In this document: positions 9,803 through 19,252 of the stretch, in pieces
Layout of the letters: each line of letters begins with the position of its first letter
Position numbering within the stretch: the stretch's first letter is position 1
Assembly: GCA_947628215.1 (NCBI GenBank)
Contig: CANQYZ010000013.1
Coordinates: 1-52,887, forward strand
Direction: 5' to 3'
DNA: 52,887 nucleotides
DNA from: an uncultured Clostridia bacterium
GTDB taxonomy: Bacteria; Bacillota; Clostridia; TANB77; CAG-508
The notes under the pieces: model-generated
The model's database searches: none
Told to the model about the DNA's origin: nothing
Seen by the model: the letters and a program-made list of their open reading frames with translations, nothing else
Program-made: the position numbers and the translations under genes

Positions 9803-10744
9803 ATGAAAGAAATAAGAATTCAATACCCCTATGATCCTGCAGGAAAAAATCCAAATTATGATGGTAGACTTCATGACATAAAGCCTAACTCACTTTTTAG
9901 TACAACTATAAGAGGAATACCTTTTTATGTATTAACATATCATGATTTAACTTTAAATTCAGATATGATTACATTATTAGTTGATATAAAAGGACAAATT
10001 GTTAAGGTTCCTTTAGATAACTACAATATTTTTCCTCAATTCTTAAGAAATACAAACATGACACCAATCTCACCAAAAGATATAGATAGAATACTTCCAA
10101 AAGAAATTGAACTTTCAGAGCAAATAGATGCTGCTAACTTATTCCCACCAGTACCACAGGCTACAGCAAACATTCCAGAACCACCTAATCCTCCAAGAGG
10201 AAATAATTATCGAAACAGAAGAAATGATGTATTAGATATTTCTTTATATGTTCCAACAAGAGATAATGAATCAATACGTACTGTTTATAGACCAAGTCAT
10301 ATTTTAACAGAAGCCTATTCAGATGAACAAACTTTTAAGTTTGATGAAGCTCCTGTATTTAGTAGACTATATCAAGAAATAGTAAGAAATAGAAAGAAAA
10401 ACGGAACATCTGAATTTGATATAGACGTTGCACCTGGAACAACAGCTTCACAAGTAGTTCTAGATGAAAAAGGAATGCCAGTTGTAAAACTTTTATTATT
10501 GATTCCTGGTACTCATCATTATACTGTTACATATGCAGATACTTTATCAAAACAAAAATATGATGCTGCAAGTAAAAGTGAAAGTGCAGAAATAACTGCA
10601 AAAGTAAAAGACAGAGAAAGTATGGTTTCTGCTTTTAGAGGTGGCTTCTTAGGTAGACTTCCAATAAAATTTAGTGGTAGATTTTTAGGAAATAATAAAA
10701 GACAATTTAATTCTTTCTTAGATGATATAAGAATTGGTCGTTAA
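9803..10744 (+). CDS. Unrecognised protein with proline-rich linker, 313 aa
   Basis: I do not recognise the family. It is soluble and has no signal peptide or membrane segment. Residues 1-105 form one domain beginning MKEIRIQYPYDPAGKNPNYD. A Pro/Asn/Arg-rich linker covers about 113-140. A second domain, about 145-250, is beta-rich and contains IDVAPGTTASQVVLDEKGM. The C-terminus is basic and Gly/Arg-rich (FRGGFLGRLPIKFSGRFLG). The ribosome binding site is AAGGAG. It has its own promoter and terminator, so it is a single-gene unit. Confidence 0.75.
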   Translation: MKEIRIQYPYDPAGKNPNYDGRLHDIKPNSLFSTTIRGIPFYVLTYHDLTLNSDMITLLVDIKGQIVKVPLDNYNIFPQFLRNTNMTPISPKDIDRILPKEIELSEQIDAANLFPPVPQATANIPEPPNPPRGNNYRNRRNDVLDISLYVPTRDNESIRTVYRPSHILTEAYSDEQTFKFDEAPVFSRLYQEIVRNRKKNGTSEFDIDVAPGTTASQVVLDEKGMPVVKLLLLIPGTHHYTVTYADTLSKQKYDAASKSESAEITAKVKDRESMVSAFRGGFLGRLPIKFSGRFLGNNKRQFNSFLDDIRIGR

Positions 10745-10762
10745 AATAATAAATTATAAATA

Positions 10763-10788
10763 AAGTCCCTATTTTATTTAGGGATTTT
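10763..10788 (+). terminator. Terminator after the gene at 9803-10744
   Basis: The stem is TCCCTA/TAGGGA, extended by A-T pairs, with a 7-nt loop. It is followed by TTTTATTTTTTG. Confidence 0.75.
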
Positions 10789-10857
10789 ATTTTTTGTCTT
10801 TAAAAAATTGTGTTTTAATTATATAATAATTATAATTTTAAGAAGAGGTGAATACTT

Positions 10858-11857
10858 GTGATAGATAGAAATTTAAATCCAGAATTTTTAAATGACTTTT
10901 TAGACTATTCATCTACTATATCTAACAAATCTGTAAATACTATAAAAGAATATAATTATGATATAGCACATTTTTTAAAGTTTATTAAATATAAACAAAA
11001 AGATATAAAAGTAGATGATGAAAACATTAAAGAAATAGAAATATCAGACTTAACTCTTTCTGATATAGAAAAAATAAAAATAGAAGACATTCATGCTTTT
11101 TTAGGATACTTAAAAGCTACATATAGAAGTAAGCCTGCAACTATTGCAAGAAAAACTGCAAGTATTAGAGCTTTCTTCCATTATCTATGTAACAAAACAA
11201 AAAGAATAAAATCAAATCCTGCTCAAGACCTAGAAAGTCCAAAGCTTGATAAAAGATTACCAAGATACTTAAGCTTAGAGCAAAGTAAAGAACTTTTAAA
11301 AGTATCTTCTACTCCTCCACCTTCTACTCATGGTAATCATGACAATTCTATAAGAAATAGTGCAATTATAACTTTATTCTTAAATTGTGGTATGCGTTTA
11401 TCTGAGCTTGTAAATATTAATATAAAAGATATTGATTTTGAAAATAATAAATTAAATGTTATAGGAAAAGGAAATAAAGAACGTGCAATCTACTTAAATA
11501 AAGCTTGTATAAATGCTATAAATTCTTACTTAAGAGAAAGGCCAAAAGAACGGTGTTAAATATAATTCTAGAGATGCTCTATTTTTAAGTGAACAAAGGA
11601 AACGTATTAGCAATAGAGCCGTACAATATATTGTAAAACAAGAGCTTCAAATTGCAGGAATTGACCCTAATAAATACTCAGTACATAAATTAAGACATAC
11701 TGCAGCAACCTTAATGTATAAATACGGAAATGTTGATATTAGAGCTCTTCAAGAATTACTAGGTCATGAAAGTATATCTACAACTGAAATATATACTCAC
11801 GTTGATAATGAACAAATAAGAAATGCAGTAGAAAATAACCCACTTGCAAATTTATAA
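10858..11857 (+). CDS. xerC: Tyrosine recombinase XerC/XerD type, one +1 shift
   Basis: With a +1 shift at the CGG at 11551-11553 this is a 332-residue tyrosine recombinase, a normal length for Xer proteins, which resolve chromosome dimers. The N-terminal SAM-like DNA-binding domain covers about residues 8-125. In the catalytic domain the first Arg (CGMRLSEL, R180) precedes the shift. The shift joins RPKE to GVKYNSRDALFLS. After it come HKLRH (H276, R279), LGHESISTT (H303) and the Tyr nucleophile in EIYTH (Y312). Without the shift, four of the five catalytic residues would be missing. Start GTG with AGAGG upstream. The stop overlaps the coaD ribosome binding site. Confidence 0.9.
11551..11553 (+). 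other. CGG +1 frameshift site, xerC codon 232
   Basis: The context is GAA-CGG-T. Skipping C gives GAA GGT GTT. Without it a TAA follows after one more codon. Confidence 0.88.
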
Positions 11858-11870
11858 AGGAGGAAATTTA

Positions 11871-12345
11871 ATGAAAAATATCGGATTTTATGCTGGAAGT
11901 TTTGATCCATTTACAAATGGACATTTACATGTAGTAAAAGTATCTTCAAAACTTTTTGATGAAGTAATAATTGGTATCGGAATTAATTCTAACAAGCAAA
12001 GAAGATATGATGTAAATGTAATGAAAAATGCAATAGAAAAAGTTTTAGAATCAGAAGGACTAAAAAATGTCAAAGTAATTTCATATGATAACTTGTCAGT
12101 AGAAACAGCTTTAGAAAATAATGCTACTTGTTTAATAAGAGGAATAAGAAATGATATGGATTATGGATTCGAAGAAAACTTAGCAATGCTTAATGAAGAA
12201 TTATCTGACCTAGATACAATATATGTAAGAGCTCGGAAAACTTGGATATATAAGCTCAACTATGGTACAAGAATTAATTACTTATAAAAAAGATGTATCA
12301 AAATATGTTCCAAAAGAAATATTAGATGAAATTTTAAAAAAATAA
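11871..12345 (+). CDS. coaD: Phosphopantetheine adenylyltransferase CoaD, one +1 shift
   Basis: CoaD makes dephospho-CoA from ATP and 4'-phosphopantetheine. The true start is the ATG at 11871, 7 nt after AAAGGAGG. The nucleotidyltransferase motif YAGSFDPFTNGHLHV is at residues 6-20, and LIRGIRNDMDYGFEENLAML is in the middle. At CGG 12234-12236 a +1 shift joins YVRA to GKLGYISSTMV, the family's ISS motif, and gives a 157-residue protein of normal length. Read without the shift, the end of the protein does not match the family. It directly follows xerC and runs into a bidirectional terminator. Confidence 0.92.
12234..12236 (+). other. CGG +1 frameshift site, coaD codon 122
   Basis: The context is GCT-CGG-A. 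Skipping C gives GCT GGA AAA CTT and restores the conserved ISST segment. Confidence 0.88.
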
Positions 12346-12357
12346 ATTAAAATATTA

Positions 12358-12393
12358 AATCACAACCACCCTTTTTTACGGGTGGTTGTGATT
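12358..12393. terminator. Bidirectional terminator between coaD and the LysM gene
   Basis: A perfect 14-bp stem (AATCACAACCACCC with its complement) with an 8-nt T-rich loop between convergent genes. The stop codon of the LysM gene sits at its right edge. Confidence 0.85.
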
Positions 12394-12706
12394 ATTTACA
12401 ATATACTTTTAAAGAATTGCCAGCTCTTAAAGAGCTATCTTTCATATTATTTAAATCTTTTATTTCATACATAATATCTTGAATATTTTTTCCAGAATAA
12501 TAAGGATTAAACTTCTTCTCTATCTTTGCTATATCCCATAAAGTATCTCCTTCTGCAATATAGATATATTTTTCTTTAGGCTCGTCGTACGAATATATAT
12601 TTTTAGTTAATATAAATGTAATAAGTACAGTAAATCCAATTAAAATCAAAATATTTCTAATAAGTTTTTTTAAATTAATTTTTATTATTTTCTCTTGTTT
12701 TTTCAT
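12392..12706 (-). CDS. Membrane-anchored LysM protein, YneA-like
   Basis: The 104-residue protein has an N-terminal transmembrane segment (about residues 17-36) and one LysM domain (about 47-103, starting YIYIAEGDTLWDIAKIE). This is the layout of YneA, the SOS-induced cell division inhibitor of Bacillus. The start at 12706 is chosen for its GGAGGG site. A longer in-frame start would run into the promoter. The promoter overlaps a sequence close to the LexA box, which supports a DNA-damage role. LexA itself is not in the window, so the YneA assignment is inference. Confidence 0.8.
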   Translation of the reverse strand: MKKQEKIIKINLKKLIRNILILIGFTVLITFILTKNIYSYDEPKEKYIYIAEGDTLWDIAKIEKKFNPYYSGKNIQDIMYEIKDLNNMKDSSLRAGNSLKVYCK

Positions 12707-12739
12707 ATTCCCTCCGAAATCTTGTTTGGTTATGAATAA

Positions 12740-12768
12740 ATTATAAGCAAACATTCGTTCTTTGTCAA
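12740..12768 (-). promoter_or_regulatory. Promoter with LexA-like (SOS) box
   Basis: On the minus strand TTGACA (12763-12768) and TATAAT (12740-12745) are 17 bp apart, a consensus promoter. Between them lies GAACGAATGTTTG, a one-mismatch match to the GAAC-N4-GTTC core of the Bacillus LexA box. Confidence 0.75.
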
Positions 12769-12793
12769 GAGAAAAATTAAAAAAATTTTATAT

Positions 12794-13372
12794 TCATAAA
12801 AGCATTGGCTGAAGCTGCTTTCCTTCTAGAGCACTTTCTAAAGTCTTAATAATTAATGTAGAATCAAATACAATAGATCTTGGTTTTGTTATCGGATTAT
12901 CTTGCCTAATTGGAACAAAATAATAATTTCTAGTATTTAATAATTTACCTATATTTATTGCATTTGCACCAAGTCCATTATTAGTTGATGGTGCAATAAC
13001 AAGTGGCTTTTCGTTTCTTAAATGTGATTTAGCTGCCATTAAAGCAGGAGTATCTATAATATCATTTGCAAGTTTTGCCATTGTGTTTCCTGAAGCTGGT
13101 GCAATTATCATAATATCAGTTAAATGTTTTGGACCAATAGGTTCTGCATCTTGAATTGTATGAATAATCTCTTTTCCAGTTATGTCTTCTATTTCATTTA
13201 TAAAATCTTCTGCTTTTCCAAATTTAGTATCAAGTAAGTAGGAATTATAAGACATTATTGGAATTACATTAGCATTTAATTTTATTATTTTTTTTAAAGC
13301 TTCTATACTTTTCCTAAAAGTGCAAAAAGAACCAGTAAAAACATATCCTATATTTTTCCCATCTAAAGTCAA
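12794..13372 (-). CDS. dpaB: Dipicolinate synthase subunit B
   Basis: The flavoprotein-like subunit of dipicolinate synthase (SpoVFB/DpaB) makes the calcium chelator stored in spores. It has 192 residues, full length. Family marks include IGYVFTGSFCTF, the HTIQDAEPIGPKHLTD segment, IIAPASGNTMAKLAN and DTPALMAAKSHLRN. It starts with TTG at 13372, 8 nt after AGGGGG; the ATG just upstream is followed at once by a stop. It ends with TGA, which shows that TGA is a stop codon here. Subunit A is not adjacent, so the pair is split or A is elsewhere. Its presence suggests an endospore former. Confidence 0.92.
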   Translation of the reverse strand: MTLDGKNIGYVFTGSFCTFRKSIEALKKIIKLNANVIPIMSYNSYLLDTKFGKAEDFINEIEDITGKEIIHTIQDAEPIGPKHLTDIMIIAPASGNTMAKLANDIIDTPALMAAKSHLRNEKPLVIAPSTNNGLGANAINIGKLLNTRNYYFVPIRQDNPITKPRSIVFDSTLIIKTLESALEGKQLQPMLL

Positions 13373-13441
13373 ATCATAGTCCCCCTTCTAATATATATTT
13401 TTATATATATTATATGAGATTTATGTAAATTAGTGTTAAAT

Positions 13442-13487
13442 AAAAAAGCTAGCGAAATAATTCTTAAATTTCTCTAGACTTTTTTAT
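13442..13487 (-). terminator. Terminator after the ABC exporter operon
   Basis: A long imperfect stem pairs AAAAAGTCTAGAGAAA with its partner and is followed by T on the minus strand. It lies about 40 nt past the stop at 13529. Confidence 0.65.
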
Positions 13488-13528
13488 TTTATTTAGTTTT
13501 TTTAATTTTTTAGATGTTTTATAATTTT

Positions 13529-15104
13529 CTATTTTCTTCTCTTTCTAAGAATAACAATACCAGAAATAACTACTACTAAGAATAATGCTGACATTATAAA
13601 TTTAATAATATAATCTTGTTTTTCTGATGTTATTATTGTGGTTGCAGAAATTACAGAAGAATCAAGTTTACTTATTGAATAATATTCTCCTTTATCTGTA
13701 AGATAAGCAATACTATTCATTGCTATTTCCTCTACTCCATAAAATAGAGGTTTAGTAGAATCTCCTAAATCTGCAGCAGATAAATCAGAGAAAGATATTT
13801 GTGAAGTATAAACAACTGCTCTTGAATTTACTCCATCTGATACAACTTTATCTAAAGTTGCACCTATAATATAACTACCATTCTTATCATCTACTTTTCC
13901 ATCAGCATTAACTGCATAAGATTCTTCAGATGAATATAAAAATGGATTTAATGTAACTTTTGCCTCAGCTGTTTTACCTTCATCATAAACTATGCTTCCG
14001 TGGTCTAAATAGAATTGGAGAAACATTTATATTTCTTGATATTTCAGAAGTTTCAGATACTGTTCCAAACATATATGAATCTGTTCCAGTAATAGCATGA
14101 TCTGAGTCTTCTACAACAAAAGTATTTGCAAATGAAATACCATATAAATCTAATATTTCATTATAATTTGTAAATTCACCTTTTTTCTCAATATTTGGAT
14201 CATTAAATATTAAGATATTACCACCTGCTAATATATAATCTTTAATCTTATCTGAAACTTTTTTATTTAAATCAGATGTAAGAGTAGGTAAAATTAAAAG
14301 GTCAGCGTCTTTTGGAATTTCAAACTTTTTAGCATTAGTAGTATCTAGATTAGACATTGTATAAAGTCCAAAATATCCAATACATTGTTTAAAATACTCA
14401 ATTGAAACTTCTTGATTTATTCCGCTATTTGTTAAAGCATATATTACAGGAATATCTTCTGTATTAACTTTTAAAATTGAATTTGTAATCTTTTGCTCTG
14501 TAACATCTACTTGATTTAAGTTTGCATCATAAGAATAAAAATCAGTATCATATAAAAAGTCTTTTCTTTCAGATACAGCCCCTTCATTTGTAACAATAAC
14601 TATAGAAGGCATTTCATCTTCGAAATTATATTTTTCTACTAAGTCTTGATTTTTATCTCTGCTTACCATTTTATAAGTAATTTTTTTATTTTTACTATTA
14701 TATTGTCTTATTAAATCTACAACAGGAGCATCTTCTGTATAACCCCAAACGTAAATTTTAATATCTTTATTTAAATTTTTTATAGCATTTATAGAAGTAT
14801 CTGTTAAAGTATAAAGTTTTTCTTTAGTCAAATCAATTTGCATTAAATTCAATGATTTAACCCATAAATTAAGCCCTATAAAAACACCTATCATTATCAA
14901 AACAAGAAGTACTGTTTTTGTATCATTAGTAATTACGTTCTTTTTAAAGTTATATGCAAATTTACTTAGCTTACTATTCATTTTGCTTTCATCTTTTTCT
15001 TTTTTATTTGTTTTTTTAGTAGGCTTTTCATTTACTTTTTTAGTATTTTTAGTATTTTTCTTGTTTTCTTTATTTTTTAAATCTTTATTTTTCTTTGTAT
15101 CCAT
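13529..15104 (-). CDS. GldG-like ABC transporter auxiliary subunit, one +1 shift
   Basis: Read with a +1 shift at CGG 13998-14000 this gives 524 residues. A Lys-rich cytoplasmic N-terminus (about 50 residues) leads into a transmembrane segment near residues 65-85. A long extracellular region of the GldG/ABC-auxiliary type follows (QIDLTKEKLYTLTDTSINAI, then the segment with YVWGYTEDAP). A C-terminal transmembrane segment precedes RKRRK. The shift joins SPILFRP to GSIVYDEGKTA. It follows the permease gene by 19 nt with AGGAGG. Together with the permease and ATPase it forms a three-gene exporter of the gliding-type family; the substrate is unknown. Confidence 0.85.
13998..14000 (-). other. CGG +1 frameshift site, GldG-like gene codon 369
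   Basis: The context is CCA-CGG-A. Skipping C gives CCA GGA AGC ATA. Unshifted, the frame stops at TGA five codons after the CGG. Confidence 0.86.
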
Positions 15105-15123
15105 TTAATATTATTCCTCCTTC

Positions 15124-15808
15124 CTATTTAATACTTTTTCTTCTTTGTAGAATTATTACAGTTAAAAGAAGAAATAATATTATAAATGATATTGCTCCGA
15201 AAACTTCTCCGAAGTGAAATAATTCCTAGTGGGAATTTTCTATATAAATCAATTAATGATATTGTTGATAAAATTCCAGTTGACATATTAAAGTATATAG
15301 TTAAAAATGCAAAACCTATTGGAATAACTGCTGCTATAAATTGGTTTGGAGAGACACTAGATGCAAACATTCCAAAAGAAATATATGCCATCTCAATTAA
15401 GAAAAATCCTAAAAGAGCAACTAACGTTACTGTAAGAGAAGGCTTTGCTCCAAATGCAACTAATATAAGATAATATATTAAAGATATTAATATAGATATT
15501 ACTATTATAATTCCAGCTGCTAAAAGTTTTCCAAGTACTATACCAAAAATACTTCTTGGTGAAGTAAATAAAAGTACATCTGTCCCACTATTCTTTTCTT
15601 CAGCAAACATTCTCATTGTAAGTACTGGTGTTAAAAATGACATAAAAAATAAAGTAAATATAATAACATTTTCAAATATGACTTGTTTTGTATCAAATAT
15701 CATAATGTAAAATGTGCTATTAAATACAAATATAAATACAGCTAAAAATATATAAGCTAGTGGAGTTAAAAAGTATGTTTTTAATTCTTTTTTTAATACT
15801 GCAAGCAT
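15124..15808 (-). CDS. ABC-2 type permease, one +1 shift
   Basis: A polytopic membrane protein of 227 residues with six predicted transmembrane segments, resembling GldF/ABC-2 permeases. The motif MRMFAEEKNSGTDVLLFTSP is typical of this family. At CGG 15209-15211 a +1 shift joins LGIISL to GEVFGAISFIILFLLL, giving the last transmembrane segment and a short basic tail ending at TAG (15124). Unshifted, the tail is a polar, non-membrane sequence. The ATG overlaps the ATPase stop (TAATG), so translation is coupled. Confidence 0.87.
15209..15211 (-). other. CGG +1 frameshift site, permease codon 200
   Basis: The context is CTT-CGG-A. A second CGG 16 nt further on is out of frame after the shift (TTC GGA) and is not a shift site. 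Confidence 0.86.
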
Positions 15809-16881
15809 TATTTTTTACCTCCTTTTTCAAAAGTAGATTTATCAGGTTTGCTAAGTCTTTCTTTAAGTGATAATTTTACTTTTATTGCCTTTTGTTTAGA
15901 ATTTAAGTCTTCATTCATTTGATTTTCTTTTTTGCTTTTATCTATAATATCCATAAATGCATCTTCTAGAGTAGCTTCAGCTTGTTTCATCTCTAAAATT
16001 ACTATTCCTTGTTTAGATAAAGCTTTAGATATTTCTTTTCTAGCATCTAATGAAGAACCTGTATCATCTTTGCAAGTAATCTTATAAGATACAGTATTAT
16101 CATCATTTTTAGATATTACTTGTATATTTGATATAAAATCAAGTTCATTTAAGAAGTTTTCGATTCTATAATCACTATCTTCTATAGTTAAAGTAATAAC
16201 TTTTGAATTCTTAGTTTCAGAATTAATTAAATTTGTAGTAGAATCAATTCTTACAATTTTTCCATTATTTATAACAATAATTTTATCGCACATATTACTA
16301 ACTTCAGATAAAATATGAGAACTTAAAATTACAGTATATTTACCTTTAAATGATTTTATTAAGTTTCTAATTTCTACAACTTGAGCTGGATCTAATCCTA
16401 CTGTTGGCTCATCTAAAATCAATATCTCAGGATTTCCAACAATACTTCCAGCAAGTGATACTCTTTGTTTATATCCTCTTGATATTTTAGATATTAATTT
16501 ATTTTCAACATCTTTTAGTCCAGTTTCATCAATTGCTTTATTTACAGCTTCTTTTCTATTCTGCTTTGGAACACATCTAAGTTCAGCCATATAATTTATA
16601 AATTCTCTAACCTTAAGTTCTTTATAAAGTGGAACATTTTCTGGCATATATCCAATCTTAGCTTTAACTTTTTTAGCTTTTCTTTCTATATCTAAGCCAT
16701 CTATTGTAATTGTTCCAGATGTTGGCTCAATATATCCTGTTATCATATTCATAGTAGTAGACTTTCCAGCACCATTTGGTCCTAAAAAACCAACAATCTC
16801 ACCTTTTTCAATAGAAAAAGAAATATTATCTACAGCTGTAAAATTTCCATACTTTTTCGTTAGTTTTTCAACTTCTATCAA
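15808..16881 (-). CDS. ABC transporter ATP-binding protein
   Basis: The 357-residue ATPase of the exporter has Walker A GPNGAGKSTTMN near residue 37, the signature-like ISRGYKQRVSLAGS, Walker B ILILDEPTVGLD and the switch SSHIL. The C-terminal extension of about 130 residues is the regulatory region seen in GldA-type ATPases. It starts with TTG at 16881, 7 nt after GGAGG. It is the first gene of the three-gene operon (ATPase, permease, GldG-like). There is no in-frame CGG. Confidence 0.92.
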   Translation of the reverse strand: MIEVEKLTKKYGNFTAVDNISFSIEKGEIVGFLGPNGAGKSTTMNMITGYIEPTSGTITIDGLDIERKAKKVKAKIGYMPENVPLYKELKVREFINYMAELRCVPKQNRKEAVNKAIDETGLKDVENKLISKISRGYKQRVSLAGSIVGNPEILILDEPTVGLDPAQVVEIRNLIKSFKGKYTVILSSHILSEVSNMCDKIIVINNGKIVRIDSTTNLINSETKNSKVITLTIEDSDYRIENFLNELDFISNIQVISKNDDNTVSYKITCKDDTGSSLDARKEISKALSKQGIVILEMKQAEATLEDAFMDIIDKSKKENQMNEDLNSKQKAIKVKLSLKERLSKPDKSTFEKGGKK

Positions 16882-16952
16882 AGTCTTGTCCTCCTTAATA
16901 ATTTTATTTTGATTTTATATATAATTTATTAAATAAAACTTAAAAACATATT

Positions 16953-17609
16953 TTAACTTAATCTTGCAATCAAAGCTTTAGTTTTAATATTTTGCTCTTC
17001 AAACATAATTTCATGCTCAGTTACTATATCTTCAAATATTAAATCTTTTTTTAAATCATATGTTTTACTAATTATTTCAAATCCAGAATTTTCAAAATAC
17101 TCAATGCTTTCTTCAAATAATTCATCATTATCTGTTTTAAAATAAATTTCTGCATTTTTATTTAAAAAGGCTTTATAATGTTCAAGTTGTCTTGTATGAG
17201 TAAGACGTCTTTTTTTATGCTTTCCTCTTGGCCATGGATTACAAAAATTTATATATATTCTATCAATTTTATCATTTTCTCCAAATACATCTAATATTCT
17301 TTCAGCATTCATTCTTATTAAAGCTAGGTTTTCTATTTTTAATTTTTTATTATTATATTCCTTTTCAATATTTCTTTTAGAAAGTCCTAGCATTGCTTCT
17401 ATCATATCACATGCAATAAAATTAATATTTAAATTACAAGATGCTAAGCTTGCTATAAAAGATCCTTTACCACATCCAAGTTCTAAATATATTGGATGAT
17501 TGTTATTAAAATAATCATTCCATTTATCTTTATAGATAGACGGATCATCTATATAAAATGAAGCCTCTTCTAATTCTTGCTTTGCCCATTTTCTTCTTCT
17601 AATTCTCAC
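16953..17609 (-). CDS. trmB: tRNA (guanine-N7)-methyltransferase
   Basis: TrmB methylates G46 of tRNA with S-adenosylmethionine. The 218-residue protein has the SAM-binding motif LELGCGKGSF near residue 41 and the family signature INFCNPWPRGKHKKRRLTH. The usual Asp in the DPWP motif is replaced by Asn (NPWP), which may be worth noting because that region binds tRNA. It starts with GTG, with AGGGGAG upstream. It follows the VanW gene by 12 nt in one operon. Confidence 0.93.
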   Translation of the reverse strand: MRIRRRKWAKQELEEASFYIDDPSIYKDKWNDYFNNNHPIYLELGCGKGSFIASLASCNLNINFIACDMIEAMLGLSKRNIEKEYNNKKLKIENLALIRMNAERILDVFGENDKIDRIYINFCNPWPRGKHKKRRLTHTRQLEHYKAFLNKNAEIYFKTDNDELFEESIEYFENSGFEIISKTYDLKKDLIFEDIVTEHEIMFEEQNIKTKALIARLS

Positions 17610-17621
17610 AGCAAAACTCCC

Positions 17622-19106
17622 CTAATAGTTTTTATATGTATCAGTTGAAAGCTTTCTCTTTTCAACTAGTTTTCCATTTTTATCATATTTATAAATATAA
17701 GCATTATAAGTAGAATAACCACCACGATTTTTTATTCTCTCAGATGAAATCTCTACTCTTTTATCATTTTCTGTTTTAAGTCCATATACAGAAATAGTAG
17801 CAACTCCTCCGCTTACACTAGCTCTTAACTTAATTGGATAGTCTCTATTATTTTTAAATTTAAAATCAATAGATCCATATACAACAGTAGCATCTCTTCC
17901 GCCTTTTACATATGATGGTACAAGAGTATGATTTTGTCTTTGAACAATTTCAAGATTTGCAAATAAAACAGCATTATACAAGGTTGAAGTAATTTGGCAT
18001 ATTCCGCCACCAACTCCTGATGAAACTTCTCCATTTGTATACATAGCAGCTTCTTTGTATCCTGCTTCAATTGATCTTTCTCCTACAACTTTATTATAAG
18101 AAAAAGTCTCTCCTGGCATAATAACAGTACCATTTATCTTTTTAGCAGCAAGTCTTAAGTTTGTTGTTCTATTAGTGTTACTAGTTACATAGTTCGTGCT
18201 AAAGCTAGAAAGTCTATTTGGAAAAGCCTCTTCTCCTAAATCTTCTGTTGTAACTTTTGGTTTAGTAATATGAAGAGGAATTTCATATTCATCCTTTTTT
18301 TCTTTTGCAATTAATTTTTTTACATCTTCTACAGAATCTTCAAAATCTACACCTTTTACCTCAGCATATACCATTCTAGGATTAGTTGTAAAATATGCAT
18401 CTTTTGCAACTTTATATATTTCAGAATGAATCTTATCTACATCAATTGGATTTGGATATTCACTATGAGTTAATATCTGATAATAAGTGTCTTTATAAGA
18501 AGCTGTCGTAATTGCTTCTAATATTAATTTTGACATTGATTCTATATCTACCTTTGCTCCAACTTTTCCAGATGTAATAATTAAGTCACTTCCATCTATA
18601 TAATAACTAGATTGAATAACTTGGTCTGGAAGTTTAGATGAAATATCTTTTAAGCAATTTATTAAATTATTTTCATTATAATTTAAATTAATTTCAACAT
18701 TTGCATTAGGATGCATCATAAGGTCTAAAACTTTTAAATCATTTTGAATGAAATTTCCTTCTCTTCCAATATTATAAGCTTTGTCTATAGCAGCATCTAT
18801 ATCAAATCTAGCATCTATTTGCTCTATAGTAATACAATAAGTATAATTTTTATATTTTAGAAAAACTGAGTCATTTAAATTAGTGTTATATAAATTTTCT
18901 ATAGTTTCTTTTGCTCTTTGTTTAGTAAGTCCTGAAACATTAATTCCAGCTATATGAACTCCTTTTTTCATCTTATTGTCTTTTATTTGAGTAATCGAAA
19001 AAATAGCACAAAAAGTGAAAAGTGCTAAAACAATAAAAATTAGCAATATACTAAATATAAAAAGCACTTTTCTTTTTTCATCCATATTTTTTAACTTCTC
19101 TAACAT
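17622..19106 (-). CDS. VanW-family membrane-anchored protein
   Basis: The 494-residue protein has a transmembrane segment at about residues 14-36 and then an extracellular region like the putative peptidoglycan-binding domain of YoaR. A VanW domain spans roughly residues 310-440 (PGETFSYNKVVGERS, GGGICQITSTLYNAVLFANL, VYGSIDFKFKN). The C-terminus ends in a basic, Tyr-rich tail. VanW proteins are found near vancomycin-resistance genes, but their activity is not established and no van genes are here. It likely acts in the cell wall. Cotranscribed with trmB. Confidence 0.88.
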   Translation of the reverse strand: MLEKLKNMDEKRKVLFIFSILLIFIVLALFTFCAIFSITQIKDNKMKKGVHIAGINVSGLTKQRAKETIENLYNTNLNDSVFLKYKNYTYCITIEQIDARFDIDAAIDKAYNIGREGNFIQNDLKVLDLMMHPNANVEINLNYNENNLINCLKDISSKLPDQVIQSSYYIDGSDLIITSGKVGAKVDIESMSKLILEAITTASYKDTYYQILTHSEYPNPIDVDKIHSEIYKVAKDAYFTTNPRMVYAEVKGVDFEDSVEDVKKLIAKEKKDEYEIPLHITKPKVTTEDLGEEAFPNRLSSFSTNYVTSNTNRTTNLRLAAKKINGTVIMPGETFSYNKVVGERSIEAGYKEAAMYTNGEVSSGVGGGICQITSTLYNAVLFANLEIVQRQNHTLVPSYVKGGRDATVVYGSIDFKFKNNRDYPIKLRASVSGGVATISVYGLKTENDKRVEISSERIKNRGGYSTYNAYIYKYDKNGKLVEKRKLSTDTYKNY

Positions 19107-19203
19107 AATTACTCCATTTAATCTAAATCATAAAAATATTATATTCATTTTATATATTAAAGTCAAACAAAAATATTCTTATGATTTAAGCTAATTTATA
19201 AAT

Positions 19204-19245
19204 AAAAAAGCGCTTTTTACTTGATATTTAAATAGCGCTTTATAG
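19204..19245 (-). terminator. Terminator after the sensor kinase
   Basis: Two copies of AGCGCT face each other across about 19 nt, with extra A-T pairs. A T run follows on the minus strand. Confidence 0.7.
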
Positions 19246-19252
19246 ACTTATA

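Noticed and set aside
10858..11857. xerC as an integrase of a mobile element
   Set aside because: It sits in an ordinary housekeeping context next to coaD, with no excisionase, attachment repeats or cargo genes around it.
12794..12796. TGA as a sense codon
   Set aside because: dpaB ends with TGA at the expected end of the protein, and the shifted frames do not need TGA readthrough.
15186..15473. Plus-strand frame inside the permease gene
   Set aside because: It is the antisense of the permease, which has clear family motifs and an operon position.
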